From Hymenobacter sp. CRA2 (GTDB lineage: Bacteria > Bacteroidota > Bacteroidia > Cytophagales > Hymenobacteraceae): 64,000 nt of DNA. Below the pieces are notes generated by a model. It was not told the origin of the DNA, did not search any database, and worked only from the letters and a program-made list of their open reading frames with translations. This document shows positions 1-7,758 of the stretch, one piece after another. The stretch is from positions 56,755 through 120,754 of the forward strand of contig NZ_MVBC01000016.1 of assembly GCF_002007105.1 (NCBI RefSeq), in the 5' to 3' direction. The position numbers and the translations under genes are program-made. Within the stretch, counting starts at the first letter, position 1, and each line of letters begins with the position of its first letter.

Positions 1-2567
1 ATCGGGACGTTGTTCCACTTATCCTTGTAGACCTGGTAGCGAGCCGAGAGGAAGGAGTAGAAGTTCAGGATGGGCGCGTCCATCTTGTAGTGGAAGTAGC
101 GGCGGCCGTCCTGGGTCCATTCCTTCTGCAGGTAGCCCGGCGCAATAGCAATCTGGTCGGGCGCGGTGCTGACGGTGGTTTCGAAGCGAATCCAGTCGGC
201 GTCGTTGCTGATGTAGGTGTTCCGGCGCGCCACCGAGTCGTTGACGGCGGCCATGCGCGGCTTGGGCTTCAGGTCTTGCTCCTTGCGCGTGTCGTCGTCG
301 CCCAGCTCCCAGTCGGGCTGGTAGCCGATGTGGGGCAGCAGCTGGGAGTTGACGAAGGTGCCGTTGTACACGATGCTGGTGTTGGCGCGGGCGTTCTTGA
401 AGCCGGGGTTGGTGTAGGCTAGGTCGAAGTTGAGCTGCACCGAGTCGCCGGGCTGCAGGGGCTGCTGCAGGCGCAGAATGCGGTAATCCACGTCGCCGAC
501 CTTGTCGTGCAGCACTTCCTTGGCCGGGCGGGCCAAGGCCAGCTGCTTCACCTCGGCTTCGGCCACGCCCATCAGGTGCAGCGAGTCGATGGCCTGCCGG
601 CTGCGGTTGACCAGCCAGTACGAGCCGCGGAAGCGCACGTCGCGCTCCTGGGGGAAGATATCCACATCTACCTTGACGGCCGAAATGCGCGGCTGCACGG
701 CCTTCTCGTAGCGCTTGTACTTCCGCTCATAGCTGGCCGTAAGCTCTTCGTCTTCGTCGGAGGAGCGGTACTCGTTCAGCACGTTGGTGTTGTAGAAGAT
801 GTAGCCGCCCACGCCCACGAAGGCCAGCAGCGCGCCGCCCGCCACGCCCGCCAGGGCCGGCGAGAGGCCGTAGCGGGCCTGCTGCCAGCGCCACGAAAAG
901 CGCGTTTCGGTGCCGCGGGGCCAGAGCAGGGCCGAGGCCAGGGCCAGCAGCACGGCAAAAGCGCCCCAGTAGAGCTTGAAGGCGAAGAAGGGCCACACGA
1001 AGTGCCCGTAGCCGTTCATGGCCGAGTAGAGCACCGAGGGGTTGGAGTTCGGAAACAGCAGGTTGTGCTCGATGCCCAGCGTGCCCTTGAAGATGTCCAG
1101 GGCGTAGTACAGGATCATGATGAAGTGGCCCATGTACTTGTTGTTCACGAGCACCTGCACCGTCATGGCCAGCACGCACAACATCAACATCTCCACCAGC
1201 CGGAAGCCGAATAGCTCCTTCACGTACACGTCCAGCTCGTAGTGGAAATAGCCCTTGGCGGTTTGCAGCAGCAGCCCGCAGAGCATCACCACCGCCAGCA
1301 GCACTACCTGAATGGCCATCAGCGCCCCGAGCTTGGCCACGAAGGGCACCCAGGCGGGCATGGGCATGGCATCGTAAATCTGGTTGACCTTGCTGTCCCG
1401 CTCGCGCCACACCAGCTCGCCGGCGTAGAAGGTGATGATGATGAGCTGAAACAGGGCGTAGGTGCCAGCCAGCAGCTGCACCACCTGCGGGGTGGTGGGA
1501 AAGGTGTTGGTGCCGTACATCTTGCCCACCTGCAGGCCGGTCATCAGCAGCATCAGCACGCCGGCCCCGGCAATGCCGATGAAGTACACGCTGCGCACGG
1601 TGCTCAGAAACTCCAGGCGCAGCAGGCGGCTCAGCTGCGCCCAGGCCAACCCGGCCGTGAAGCGCGGGGTGATGCGGGGCAGCACCAGCTTGCCCGGCGA
1701 CTCGACTACGCCCAGAGCGCCCTTGGGGCGCGGGCCCGAATCGGCCTTGTTGGCGAAGCTGAAGCGGAACACGAAAAAGCAGGCGGCCAGCGCCACGGCG
1801 CCTACCGACACCCACAGCAGGCGGTTTTGCACCACCCAGGTGCTCCAGGGCAGCAGTTGGGTGTTTTTCTCGGCCACCGTCCAGTAGCGCTGCGTCAGAT
1901 CAATAGCCTGGCCGCCCAGCGGGTCGAGCAGGGCCTTGAGCAGGTCATTGTCCAGATCCTGCTGCAGGCCGCCGCTGATGGAGTAGAGCACCAGAAACAG
2001 CACTCCGCCCAGGTAAATGGCCAGGGCCGAACGCGTGAGCGTGGCGGCGGTGAAGAAGATGGCCCCGGTCAGGAATACGTTCGGAATGACGAACTGCAGG
2101 TAGGGCATCAGGTAGGGCATCAGCCGGTTCGGCCCCAGCCGCGCGGCATCGATGCTCGGCCAGTAGGTGGCCAGCCAGGCGCCCAGGCCCGCGCCCAAAA
2201 ACACGGCTATGGTCACCACGAACGAGCCCAGGAAGCGGCCGCCGAGGTAGCCGGCTTTGCTGATGGGGGCCGTGTAGTACAGCGAGTGGGTGCGGTGGTC
2301 GAAGTCGCGGAACACCGGCGTCCCCATCATGGCCGAGGTGATGAATACCCCGAACAGGCTGATAACCGTGAGCAGGGTGTTGATCTGGTAGGCCGAGTTG
2401 GCCAGCATCTTGCCCGAGCCGCCGCCCACCGTCAGGCTCACGCCGAACACGCCAGACAGGGCCAGCATCAGCAGGAAAGCCATCAGGGCCATCAGCCCGA
2501 AGTAGATGTACGTCGCCGGCCGCTTCAGGCGGTAGCGCAGTTCGAAGAGGAATATTTCGAGGAACAT
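1..2567 (-). CDS. ABC-2 type permease fused to M1-family aminopeptidase domain (3' end outside window)
   Basis: The reading frame starts at the ATG at 2567 (MFLEIFLFELRYRLKRP) and stays open to the left edge, giving 855 codons without a stop. Residues 1 to about 620 hold about 12 hydrophobic segments in two halves, as in ABC-2 permeases. After that comes a soluble part (from about residue 650, with VDVDIFPQERDVRFRGSYWL) that matches the N-terminal beta domain of M1 zinc aminopeptidases. The HExxH zinc motif would lie beyond the edge and is not seen. Permease-M1 fusions of this kind are common in Bacteroidota and are co-transcribed with an ABC ATPase, which is the case here (2761-3660). The substrate is unknown. 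Confidence is good for the architecture, lower for whether the peptidase is active. Confidence 0.85.
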   Translation of the reverse strand, partial: MFLEIFLFELRYRLKRPATYIYFGLMALMAFLLMLALSGVFGVSLTVGGGSGKMLANSAYQINTLLTVISLFGVFITSAMMGTPVFRDFDHRTHSLYYTAPISKAGYLGGRFLGSFVVTIAVFLGAGLGAWLATYWPSIDAARLGPNRLMPYLMPYLQFVIPNVFLTGAIFFTAATLTRSALAIYLGGVLFLVLYSISGGLQQDLDNDLLKALLDPLGGQAIDLTQRYWTVAEKNTQLLPWSTWVVQNRLLWVSVGAVALAACFFVFRFSFANKADSGPRPKGALGVVESPGKLVLPRITPRFTAGLAWAQLSRLLRLEFLSTVRSVYFIGIAGAGVLMLLMTGLQVGKMYGTNTFPTTPQVVQLLAGTYALFQLIIITFYAGELVWRERDSKVNQIYDAMPMPAWVPFVAKLGALMAIQVVLLAVVMLCGLLLQTAKGYFHYELDVYVKELFGFRLVEMLMLCVLAMTVQVLVNNKYMGHFIMILYYALDIFKGTLGIEHNLLFPNSNPSVLYSAMNGYGHFVWPFFAFKLYWGAFAVLLALASALLWPRGTETRFSWRWQQARYGLSPALAGVAGGALLAFVGVGGYIFYNTNVLNEYRSSDEDEELTASYERKYKRYEKAVQPRISAVKVDVDIFPQERDVRFRGSYWLVNRSRQAIDSLHLMGVAEAEVKQLALARPAKEVLHDKVGDVDYRILRLQQPLQPGDSVQLNFDLAYTNPGFKNARANTSIVYNGTFVNSQLLPHIGYQPDWELGDDDTRKEQDLKPKPRMAAVNDSVARRNTYISNDADWIRFETTVSTAPDQIAIAPGYLQKEWTQDGRRYFHYKMDAPILNFYSFLSARYQVYKDKWNNVP

Positions 2568-2612
2568 GATTTCGGTCTTCTTGACCGTCACGTTGAGCTG
2601 CCTATTTCAGAA

Positions 2613-2754
2613 TGTCATTCCGAGCGAAGCCGAGGAATCTCGCGTGCTAACGTCGGAAATCATTCTTCCAACGACGCGGTAGAGATGCTTCGACAAGCTC
2701 AGCATGACGCCATGCAGCGACGTAGAAGCCGCCGGGCCAGCTCAGCATGACGTT
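2613..2754. repeat. GTCAT-type dispersed intergenic repeat, copy 1
   Basis: The spacer between the ABC permease and its ATPase is filled by an imperfect inverted repeat. It opens with TGTCATTCCGAGCGAAGCC and closes with copies of GCTCAGCATGACG, one near 2696 and one near 2740. Related copies lie at 6914-7020, 43706-43820 and 45054-45266. The double right end suggests a nested or partly duplicated element. It carries no coding sequence, so it would be a non-autonomous (MITE-like) repeat. Confidence 0.7.
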
Positions 2755-2760
2755 CGGTTT

Positions 2761-3660
2761 TTAGCCTTTCACCGCCTTGGCGGCCACCTGCTCGGCGGCG
2801 TGGATGCGGGCGAAATACACGTCTTCCAAGGTGGGCTCGACGCCCTCAAAGCCGTTGCCGGGCTGGGCCAGGCTGTGCACGTGGATGATGGTCTGCCCGG
2901 CAAACAGGCGCGAGGAAATCACCGAAAACTGCTGCTGGTAGCTCTCCAGCTCCTGCTTGGCAATGGTGCGCCGCCAGATCTGCCCGCGCATCTCCTCGAT
3001 GGCGCGCAGCGGGTCGCCGGTGTAGAGCACCTGCCCCTTGTTGATGATGGCGAACTGCCGGCACAGGTCCGACACGTCCGACACGATGTGCGTGCTCAGA
3101 ATCACGATGCGGTCCTCGCCGATTTCGGCCAGCAGGTTGTGGAAGCGGTTGCGCTCCGTCGGGTCGAGGCCGGCCGTGGGTTCGTCCACGATGATCAGGC
3201 GCGGGTTGCCTAGCAGGGCCTGCGCAATACCGAAGCGCTGCTTCATGCCGCCGGAGTAGCCGCCCAGGTTCTTGTTGCGCACGTTGTAGAGGTTGGTCTG
3301 CTGCAGCAGCGCGTCGACCACCTGTTTCCGTTCGCCCTTGTTGCTGATGCCCTTGAGCACGGCAAAGTGGTCGAGCAGCTCGGCGGCCGTCACCTTGGGG
3401 TACACGCCGAATTCCTGGGGCAGGTAGCCCAGCACTTGGCGCACCCGCTCGGGCTGGCGCAGCACGTCGATGTCGCCCAGCTGAATCGAGCCCGCGTCGG
3501 CCTCTTGCAAGGTGGAAATCGTGCGCATCAACGAGGATTTGCCAGCGCCGTTGGGGCCCAGCAGTCCAAACATACCCGGCTCGATGCGCAACGAGACGTC
3601 GTTGAGGGCCTTGGTGCCGTTCGGGTAGGTCTTGGAAAGGTGTTCGATGACCAGTTCCAT
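2761..3660 (-). CDS. ABC transporter ATP-binding protein
   Basis: A 299-aa ATPase starting MELVIEHLSKTYPNGTKAL. The Walker A motif is GPNGAGKSS (about residues 36-44), the signature is YSGGMKQR, and Walker B is LIIVDEPTAGLD, followed by a switch-region LSTHIV. All are intact. The length and the C-terminal extension after the nucleotide-binding domain fit ABC-2 exporters. It lies directly upstream of the permease-M1 fusion on the same strand, so the two most likely form one exporter. The roughly 190-bp spacer between them is a dispersed repeat, which is unusual within such an operon. Confidence 0.93.
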   Translation of the reverse strand: MELVIEHLSKTYPNGTKALNDVSLRIEPGMFGLLGPNGAGKSSLMRTISTLQEADAGSIQLGDIDVLRQPERVRQVLGYLPQEFGVYPKVTAAELLDHFAVLKGISNKGERKQVVDALLQQTNLYNVRNKNLGGYSGGMKQRFGIAQALLGNPRLIIVDEPTAGLDPTERNRFHNLLAEIGEDRIVILSTHIVSDVSDLCRQFAIINKGQVLYTGDPLRAIEEMRGQIWRRTIAKQELESYQQQFSVISSRLFAGQTIIHVHSLAQPGNGFEGVEPTLEDVYFARIHAAEQVAAKAVKG

Positions 3661-4062
3661 GGTGAGAGAAGGTTAGGATGTTGAGGCGTTGAAAGAATCA
3701 GGGATAAGATAGCAGCGGCGGCGACGCGGTTGCCCGGTAAATGCGATTAACTCGTTGAATTCGTGCCGCAAGCACGTCTTTCGCCGGATGAGCACGACGG
3801 GCCGCTGCCCGGTAAGCAAACCTAACACGGGGCCCGGTGCGTCCGCCGGCAAATCGACCAACGCCGTGGCTCACGGCGGCAACACCGGCTGCCAGCGCCC
3901 CGCCGGGCGGCAAATGCCGTTGTCGGCTGCTGGGGTGGCGTTGCCGGCTGGCCGGGCGGGGCTGGTCGATTTGCCAGCCGGCTTACCCGGCGCGGGCCTT
4001 ACATTCGTGAATGATGAACCCGGTGGCCTGGCCGCCGGACTGACGTTGATACTGCCTTTGTT
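3661..4062. other. GC-rich intergenic region between divergent genes, with internal inverted repeats
   Basis: This 402-bp spacer separates the ABC ATPase (minus) from the histidine kinase (plus). It holds GGCAAATCGACCA at about 3849-3861 and its inverse TGGTCGATTTGCC at about 3963-3975, with many GCCGG/CCGGC runs between them. TACATTCG near 3999 is one base off the Bacteroidota -7 box TAnnTTTG and could drive the kinase. Open frames exist on both strands but have odd composition and no recognisable domain, so no gene is called. Confidence 0.5.
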
Positions 4063-5358
4063 ATGGCCGAATTTCTGAGGCGAGGAGCCCACCAACTAGC
4101 TGCCTGGTGGCTGCGGCCGGCTGCCCCGCAAGCGGTGCCCGTAGGCATCCACGTACTGCTGTGGGCGCTGCTGCTGGGGGCCAACCTGCTTCGGCTCAGC
4201 ATCAAGTGGCTGGCCGAGGGGGCTGACACGTGGTCGTGGCCGCTGATGCTGGCCGACCTGGCCGCTACCGTTGCCACCTACGCTTTGCTGTTTTACTTCA
4301 CTTGGCTGGTGCTGGTGCCGCGCCACCTCAACCGGCAGAAGCCCGTGCGCTTTCTGCTGGTGGTGCTGCTGACGGTGATAGTCACCGCCATGGTGCGCTT
4401 CACCACCAATATCGGGCTGGGCCTGATGCCCTCCATGTGGCCGGCGCACGTGGAGGGGCCGCCCCCGCCCACCGGTTCGGTAACCGATTCGTTTTTGGCG
4501 GGCCTGCGCGCCGGTTACCGCCAAGGCTACAAATCGGCTTCGAGGGCGCAAGAATCAATGGGTGCCGACAAAACCACCGGCAAGAACATCGTGCCGGCCA
4601 CACTGCTCATTATGCTACTGGGCATCTACCTGCGCCTCGGCAACGACCACCAGCACGAGAAGCGCCGCCGCCGACAGGCCGAACGCGAGCGGCAGGAGCT
4701 GGAAAAGCAGCACCTCGCGGCCGAGTTGTCGCTGCTGAAAGCGCAGATCAACCCGCATTTCCTCTTCAACACGCTCAACAACATCTACTCCCTGGCCACG
4801 GCCCACGACGTGGAGGCGCCCGCCGCCACGGCCGTGCTGCAGCTGGCCGACCTGATGCGCTACCTGCTCTACGAATCGGCCACCGATACCGTACCGCTGC
4901 GCAAGGAAATCGAGCACCTACGCAACTTCCTGAGCCTGCACCTGCTGCGCCTGCCCGGCGCGGGGCCCGAGCGGCTGCGCTTTGAGGTGGCCCCGGAGCT
5001 GGCCGAGGCCAACCTGCCCGTGGCGCCCATGCTGCTGCTGCCGCTGGTGGAAAACGCCTTCAAGCACGGCGACCTGACGGCTCGCCCCCACGCCGTGGAG
5101 CTGGAACTGACCCAAAACGGCGCTGAGCTGGTATTTTCGGTGCAGAACCGGCGCCGCGCGCCGCGCCCCGGGCCGCCGCAGCCCGGGGGCGTGGGCCTGA
5201 GCAACCTGCGCCGCCGCCTGCACTTGCTGTATCCCTCGCGCTACGGCCTGCACATCGAGGAGACGGCCGACTATTACCGCGCCACGCTTACGCTGGTGCT
5301 CACGCCGGCTGGCGCTGCCCCGCTGCCGCTGCCCGCTGCCCAACTTGCTGCCGTTTAG
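4063..5358 (+). CDS. LytS-type sensor histidine kinase
   Basis: A 431-aa membrane kinase. Four hydrophobic segments (roughly residues 28-46, 62-86, 94-113 and 168-182) precede a short coiled coil and the His_kinase domain. The phosphoacceptor box is LKAQINPHFLFNTLNNIYS, and the ATPase part has LVENAFKHG (N box) and a GVGLSNLRRRL G box. This is the LytS/YehU (PF06580) class, which phosphorylates LytTR regulators. The next gene starts 13 nt after its stop and is exactly such a regulator. The divergent ABC/M1 exporter is a plausible target, by position only. Confidence 0.92.
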   Translation: MAEFLRRGAHQLAAWWLRPAAPQAVPVGIHVLLWALLLGANLLRLSIKWLAEGADTWSWPLMLADLAATVATYALLFYFTWLVLVPRHLNRQKPVRFLLVVLLTVIVTAMVRFTTNIGLGLMPSMWPAHVEGPPPPTGSVTDSFLAGLRAGYRQGYKSASRAQESMGADKTTGKNIVPATLLIMLLGIYLRLGNDHQHEKRRRRQAERERQELEKQHLAAELSLLKAQINPHFLFNTLNNIYSLATAHDVEAPAATAVLQLADLMRYLLYESATDTVPLRKEIEHLRNFLSLHLLRLPGAGPERLRFEVAPELAEANLPVAPMLLLPLVENAFKHGDLTARPHAVELELTQNGAELVFSVQNRRRAPRPGPPQPGGVGLSNLRRRLHLLYPSRYGLHIEETADYYRATLTLVLTPAGAAPLPLPAAQLAAV

Positions 5359-5371
5359 CCCCGCCGCTGTT

Positions 5372-6160
5372 ATGGAATCCACACCCGCCCCGCCTACCCG
5401 CATCCTCACCTGCGTTGCCGTCGACGACGAGCCGCTGGCCACGGCCGTGATGCAGCGCTACTGCGCCCAGCTGCCGTTTCTGCAGCTGGTGGCCACTTTC
5501 CACGACGCCATGTCGGCCTTGTCCTTTCTGCAGGCCACGCCGGTCGACGTGGTCTTCCTCGACATCGAAATGCCAGGCCTCACCGGCATGCAGCTGGCCC
5601 AGATTCTGCCGCCCGGCCGCACGCGCGTGGTGCTCACCACCGCCTACGACCAGTACGCCGTGCAGGGCTACGAGCTGGGCGTGGCCGATTACCTGCTCAA
5701 GCCTATCGGGTTTCAGCGCTTCGTGCAGGCTGCCAACCGGCTGTACCACAGCTTCCAGACCGAAACCGCGGCCCCGGCTCCGCCAGCACCCGGCCCGAGT
5801 GCCGCTGCAGCTACCGACGCCGCCCCGCCGGTAGCCGCCGATGCCATGTTCGTCAAGAACGAGCACCGGCTGCAGCGCGTCGCCTTCGACGACATTCTGT
5901 ACATCGAAGGCATGAAGGATTACCTGATGATTTACACCGCCGAGAGCGGCAAAATCCTCACGCTGCAGTCCTTTCGGCGAGTAGAGGAGGTGCTACCGCC
6001 GCAGCGTTTCGTGCGCATCCACAAGTCTTTTCTGGTGGCGCTGAACCGCATCGAGCACGTGGAGCGCGGCCGCGTGCAGATAGCCGGCCGCCTGCTGCCC
6101 GTCGGCGACGCCTACCGCGACGCGTTTATGGCCTTGATCCGGGCCTACAACCAGCTGTAA
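5372..6160 (+). CDS. LytTR-family response regulator
   Basis: A 262-aa regulator. The receiver domain (about residues 10-130) has the acidic pair VDDEP, the phosphoacceptor Asp in VVFLDIEMPGLTG and the conserved Lys in LLKPIGF. A Pro/Ala-rich linker leads to a LytTR DNA-binding domain (FVKNEHRLQRV...YIEGMKDYLMIY...FVRIHKSFLV). The ATG at 5372, 13 nt after the kinase stop, is preferred over an upstream TTG that would overlap the kinase. It forms a two-gene operon with the kinase and is followed at once by a heptamer hairpin. Confidence 0.93.
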   Translation: MESTPAPPTRILTCVAVDDEPLATAVMQRYCAQLPFLQLVATFHDAMSALSFLQATPVDVVFLDIEMPGLTGMQLAQILPPGRTRVVLTTAYDQYAVQGYELGVADYLLKPIGFQRFVQAANRLYHSFQTETAAPAPPAPGPSAAAATDAAPPVAADAMFVKNEHRLQRVAFDDILYIEGMKDYLMIYTAESGKILTLQSFRRVEEVLPPQRFVRIHKSFLVALNRIEHVERGRVQIAGRLLPVGDAYRDAFMALIRAYNQL

Positions 6161-6163
6161 TGA

Positions 6164-6244
6164 TGAGACAAGAGTAGGGAGAGGTGAGAAATGAGACGAC
6201 GTTCTGCGAAGTCTCGTTTCTCACCTCTCCCTACTCTTGTCTCT
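6164..6244. terminator. Heptamer-unit hairpin / bidirectional terminator (5x7 arm, 11-nt loop)
   Basis: The convergent spacer forms a hairpin with arms at 6164-6198 and 6210-6244. Each arm divides into five heptamers of the form NGAGNNN, such as AGAGTAG and GGAGAGG. The middle three heptamers are identical in both arms; the outer and inner ones differ slightly, including one G-U compatible change. On the plus strand the stem is followed by AAAAAAA rather than a T run, so a classic U-tract serves only the minus-strand gene. It begins 3 nt after the regulator stop. Confidence 0.85.
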
Positions 6245-6252
6245 AAAAAAAG

Positions 6253-6831
6253 CTACTTCAGCTCCACACTCTGCATGATGGCCTGGGCCACGGGCTGGTA
6301 CTGCGCCTGCTCCTCCACCGGGCTGATGAAATGAAACACGTACTGCTGCCCGCCCTCGATGGCGTACTGCATCAGCTCGTAGCGGCGTAGCGGGGCCATC
6401 ATTTCGCGGCCGCGGCGGGTGTCGCCCAGCGTCGAGACGAACTCCAGCACGATGAAGTCGCGCTTGTTGATGGTCTTGATGTCGTGGGTGAGGATGTCGA
6501 CCTTGGTGTAGGTGCTCTTCAGCTTCGACTCGTAAATCTTCAGCAGCAGGGCGTAGTCCTGGTTGGTGAAGGTGGTGGGGCGGGCGGCAATGCTGTAATC
6601 GATGCGGCCGGCGGGGTTGCTGAACACAGCCAGCGGCTTGCGAGCCGCCGGGTACTTGGTGGCAATGGCGTCGTCGGGCAACGGCTGAAAGTCGGCCGGT
6701 ACGCCTACGGTGAGGTTTTTGGCGACGTCCACCTTTTTCAGCTTGGGCGGGGCAAAGGCAGTCAGCAGCCACACCAGCGGCAGCAAGGCCAGGGCGCGGC
6801 GTAGCACGGAGAAACGGAATGCAGGGTTCAT
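6253..6831 (-). CDS. Secreted protein of unknown function (PsbP-like size)
   Basis: A 192-aa protein with an N-terminal signal segment (ALALLPLVWLLTAFA), so exported. I chose the ATG at 6831 (MNPAFRFS) because it places the charged n-region directly before the hydrophobic core; an in-frame start 36 nt upstream is possible. The mature part has alternating polar and hydrophobic strands (LTVGVPADFQPLPDD, YVFHFISPVEEQAQYQ) of the kind seen in PsbP/DUF1795-like domains, but I do not recognise it firmly. It faces the response regulator convergently across the hairpin. Confidence 0.75.
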   Translation of the reverse strand: MNPAFRFSVLRRALALLPLVWLLTAFAPPKLKKVDVAKNLTVGVPADFQPLPDDAIATKYPAARKPLAVFSNPAGRIDYSIAARPTTFTNQDYALLLKIYESKLKSTYTKVDILTHDIKTINKRDFIVLEFVSTLGDTRRGREMMAPLRRYELMQYAIEGGQQYVFHFISPVEEQAQYQPVAQAIMQSVELK

Positions 6832-6913
6832 GGCAATCATCGGCGGCAAAGTAACGCAGTCCGGCATGGGAAAATTTCAGGGTGGGACAGGCCTGCTGCA
6901 AGGACAAAAAAGA

Positions 6914-7020
6914 GCGTCATGCTGGGCCCGGCCGAAGCATCTCTACGGATAGTAATCTGCTGGTTGAGATTAGTATCAGGCGAAGCGGGAGAGATGCTTC
7001 GGCCGGGCCCGGCATGACGT
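6914..7020. repeat. GTCAT-type dispersed intergenic repeat, copy 2 (long hairpin)
   Basis: An inverted repeat with arms at 6914-6944 and 6990-7020. The left arm begins GCGTCATGCTGGGCC and the right arm is its complement with about two differences. The arms contain the GAAGCATCTCT segment typical of this repeat family. The loop is about 45 bp. It lies between the start of one minus-strand gene and the end of the next, so it could act on mRNA from the downstream-lying 7045-7515 gene. Confidence 0.75.
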
Positions 7021-7044
7021 GCTGAAGACTTGCGTCTGAATGGC

Positions 7045-7515
7045 CTAGAACAGACCTTTCTTCTTTTTCTTGGCCGGCGCCGCTACCGACGGGTACTTGA
7101 TGCTCACCTTCTTCCAGTACAGGTAGTTGTCGATTTTGGCTTCTACCAGATACGTGCCAGCCGGAATGTGGCCCAGGTCGACGGGGGCGCCGGTGTGCGT
7201 GGCCGGGTCCAGGGCTTGCTCGTACACCACGGCCTTTTTGTAGTTGGTCATGGTGAGCTTGCCGGGCTTGGTAAACTGCTGGGTGAAGCTCAGCAGCACC
7301 GAGTTGGAGTTGGGCTTGGGGAAGATGTCGATGCCCGACAGGGTTTCCACGCGCTTGATGCCGCCGTCCAGAATCAGCGGCTCGGCTGCCGACTTGGTTT
7401 TGATTTCGGTACCGGTCGTTTCCGACTTGGTTTTGGTCTTGACCTTGGTTTGGGCCTGCGCGGCCGAAACGGTGAGCAGAGCGGTGGCGGCGAGCAGGTA
7501 AACGGAGCGTTTCAT
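7045..7515 (-). CDS. Exported hypothetical protein with Lys-rich C-terminus
   Basis: A 156-aa protein. Residues 1-21 form a signal peptide ending in AQAQ. A Lys/Thr-rich stretch follows (TKVKTKTKSETTGTEIKTKS), then a roughly 90-residue beta-rich domain (KLTMTNYKKAVVYEQ, IPAGTYLVEAKIDNYLYWKKVSI) and a basic tail KKKKKGLF. The beta domain resembles the small sorting-associated sandwiches of Bacteroidota secreted proteins, but the usual T9SS C-terminal motif is not clear. No function can be assigned. It is divergent from aspS. Confidence 0.7.
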   Translation of the reverse strand: MKRSVYLLAATALLTVSAAQAQTKVKTKTKSETTGTEIKTKSAAEPLILDGGIKRVETLSGIDIFPKPNSNSVLLSFTQQFTKPGKLTMTNYKKAVVYEQALDPATHTGAPVDLGHIPAGTYLVEAKIDNYLYWKKVSIKYPSVAAPAKKKKKGLF

Positions 7516-7670
7516 GGCGTAAGCAGTAGTTCCGCGCAGCTACGCGGACAAATTCGGGGGTAAAGGTCGGGGTTCGGAGCCAATAAAAAGGTGGCCGAAG
7601 CGCCCTTTGCACATTCCGGGCCAAATTGCACAACGCGCCTTGTACGTGCCAATCGGGCGCGCGGCTTGCC

Positions 7671-7678
7671 TATCTTTG
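7671..7678 (+). promoter_or_regulatory. Bacteroidota -7 promoter box for aspS
   Basis: TATCTTTG matches the primary sigma -7 consensus TAnnTTTG of Bacteroidota. It lies 80 nt before the aspS ATG. No clear -33 TTTG is seen at the usual spacing. Confidence 0.7.
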
Positions 7679-7758
7679 CCGGCTCCAAAACCGATTGACC
7701 GGCCGCCTCCGGGCGGCTGCCACTGCCCGTTTGGCAACGGCGGGCCTACTTTCTGCTT

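Noticed and set aside
3755..4078. Possible small protein gene with PAGR/PAGK repeats upstream of the LytS-type kinase
   Set aside because: Repeat-like composition comes from CCGGC runs; frames on both strands look alike and overlap the kinase start.
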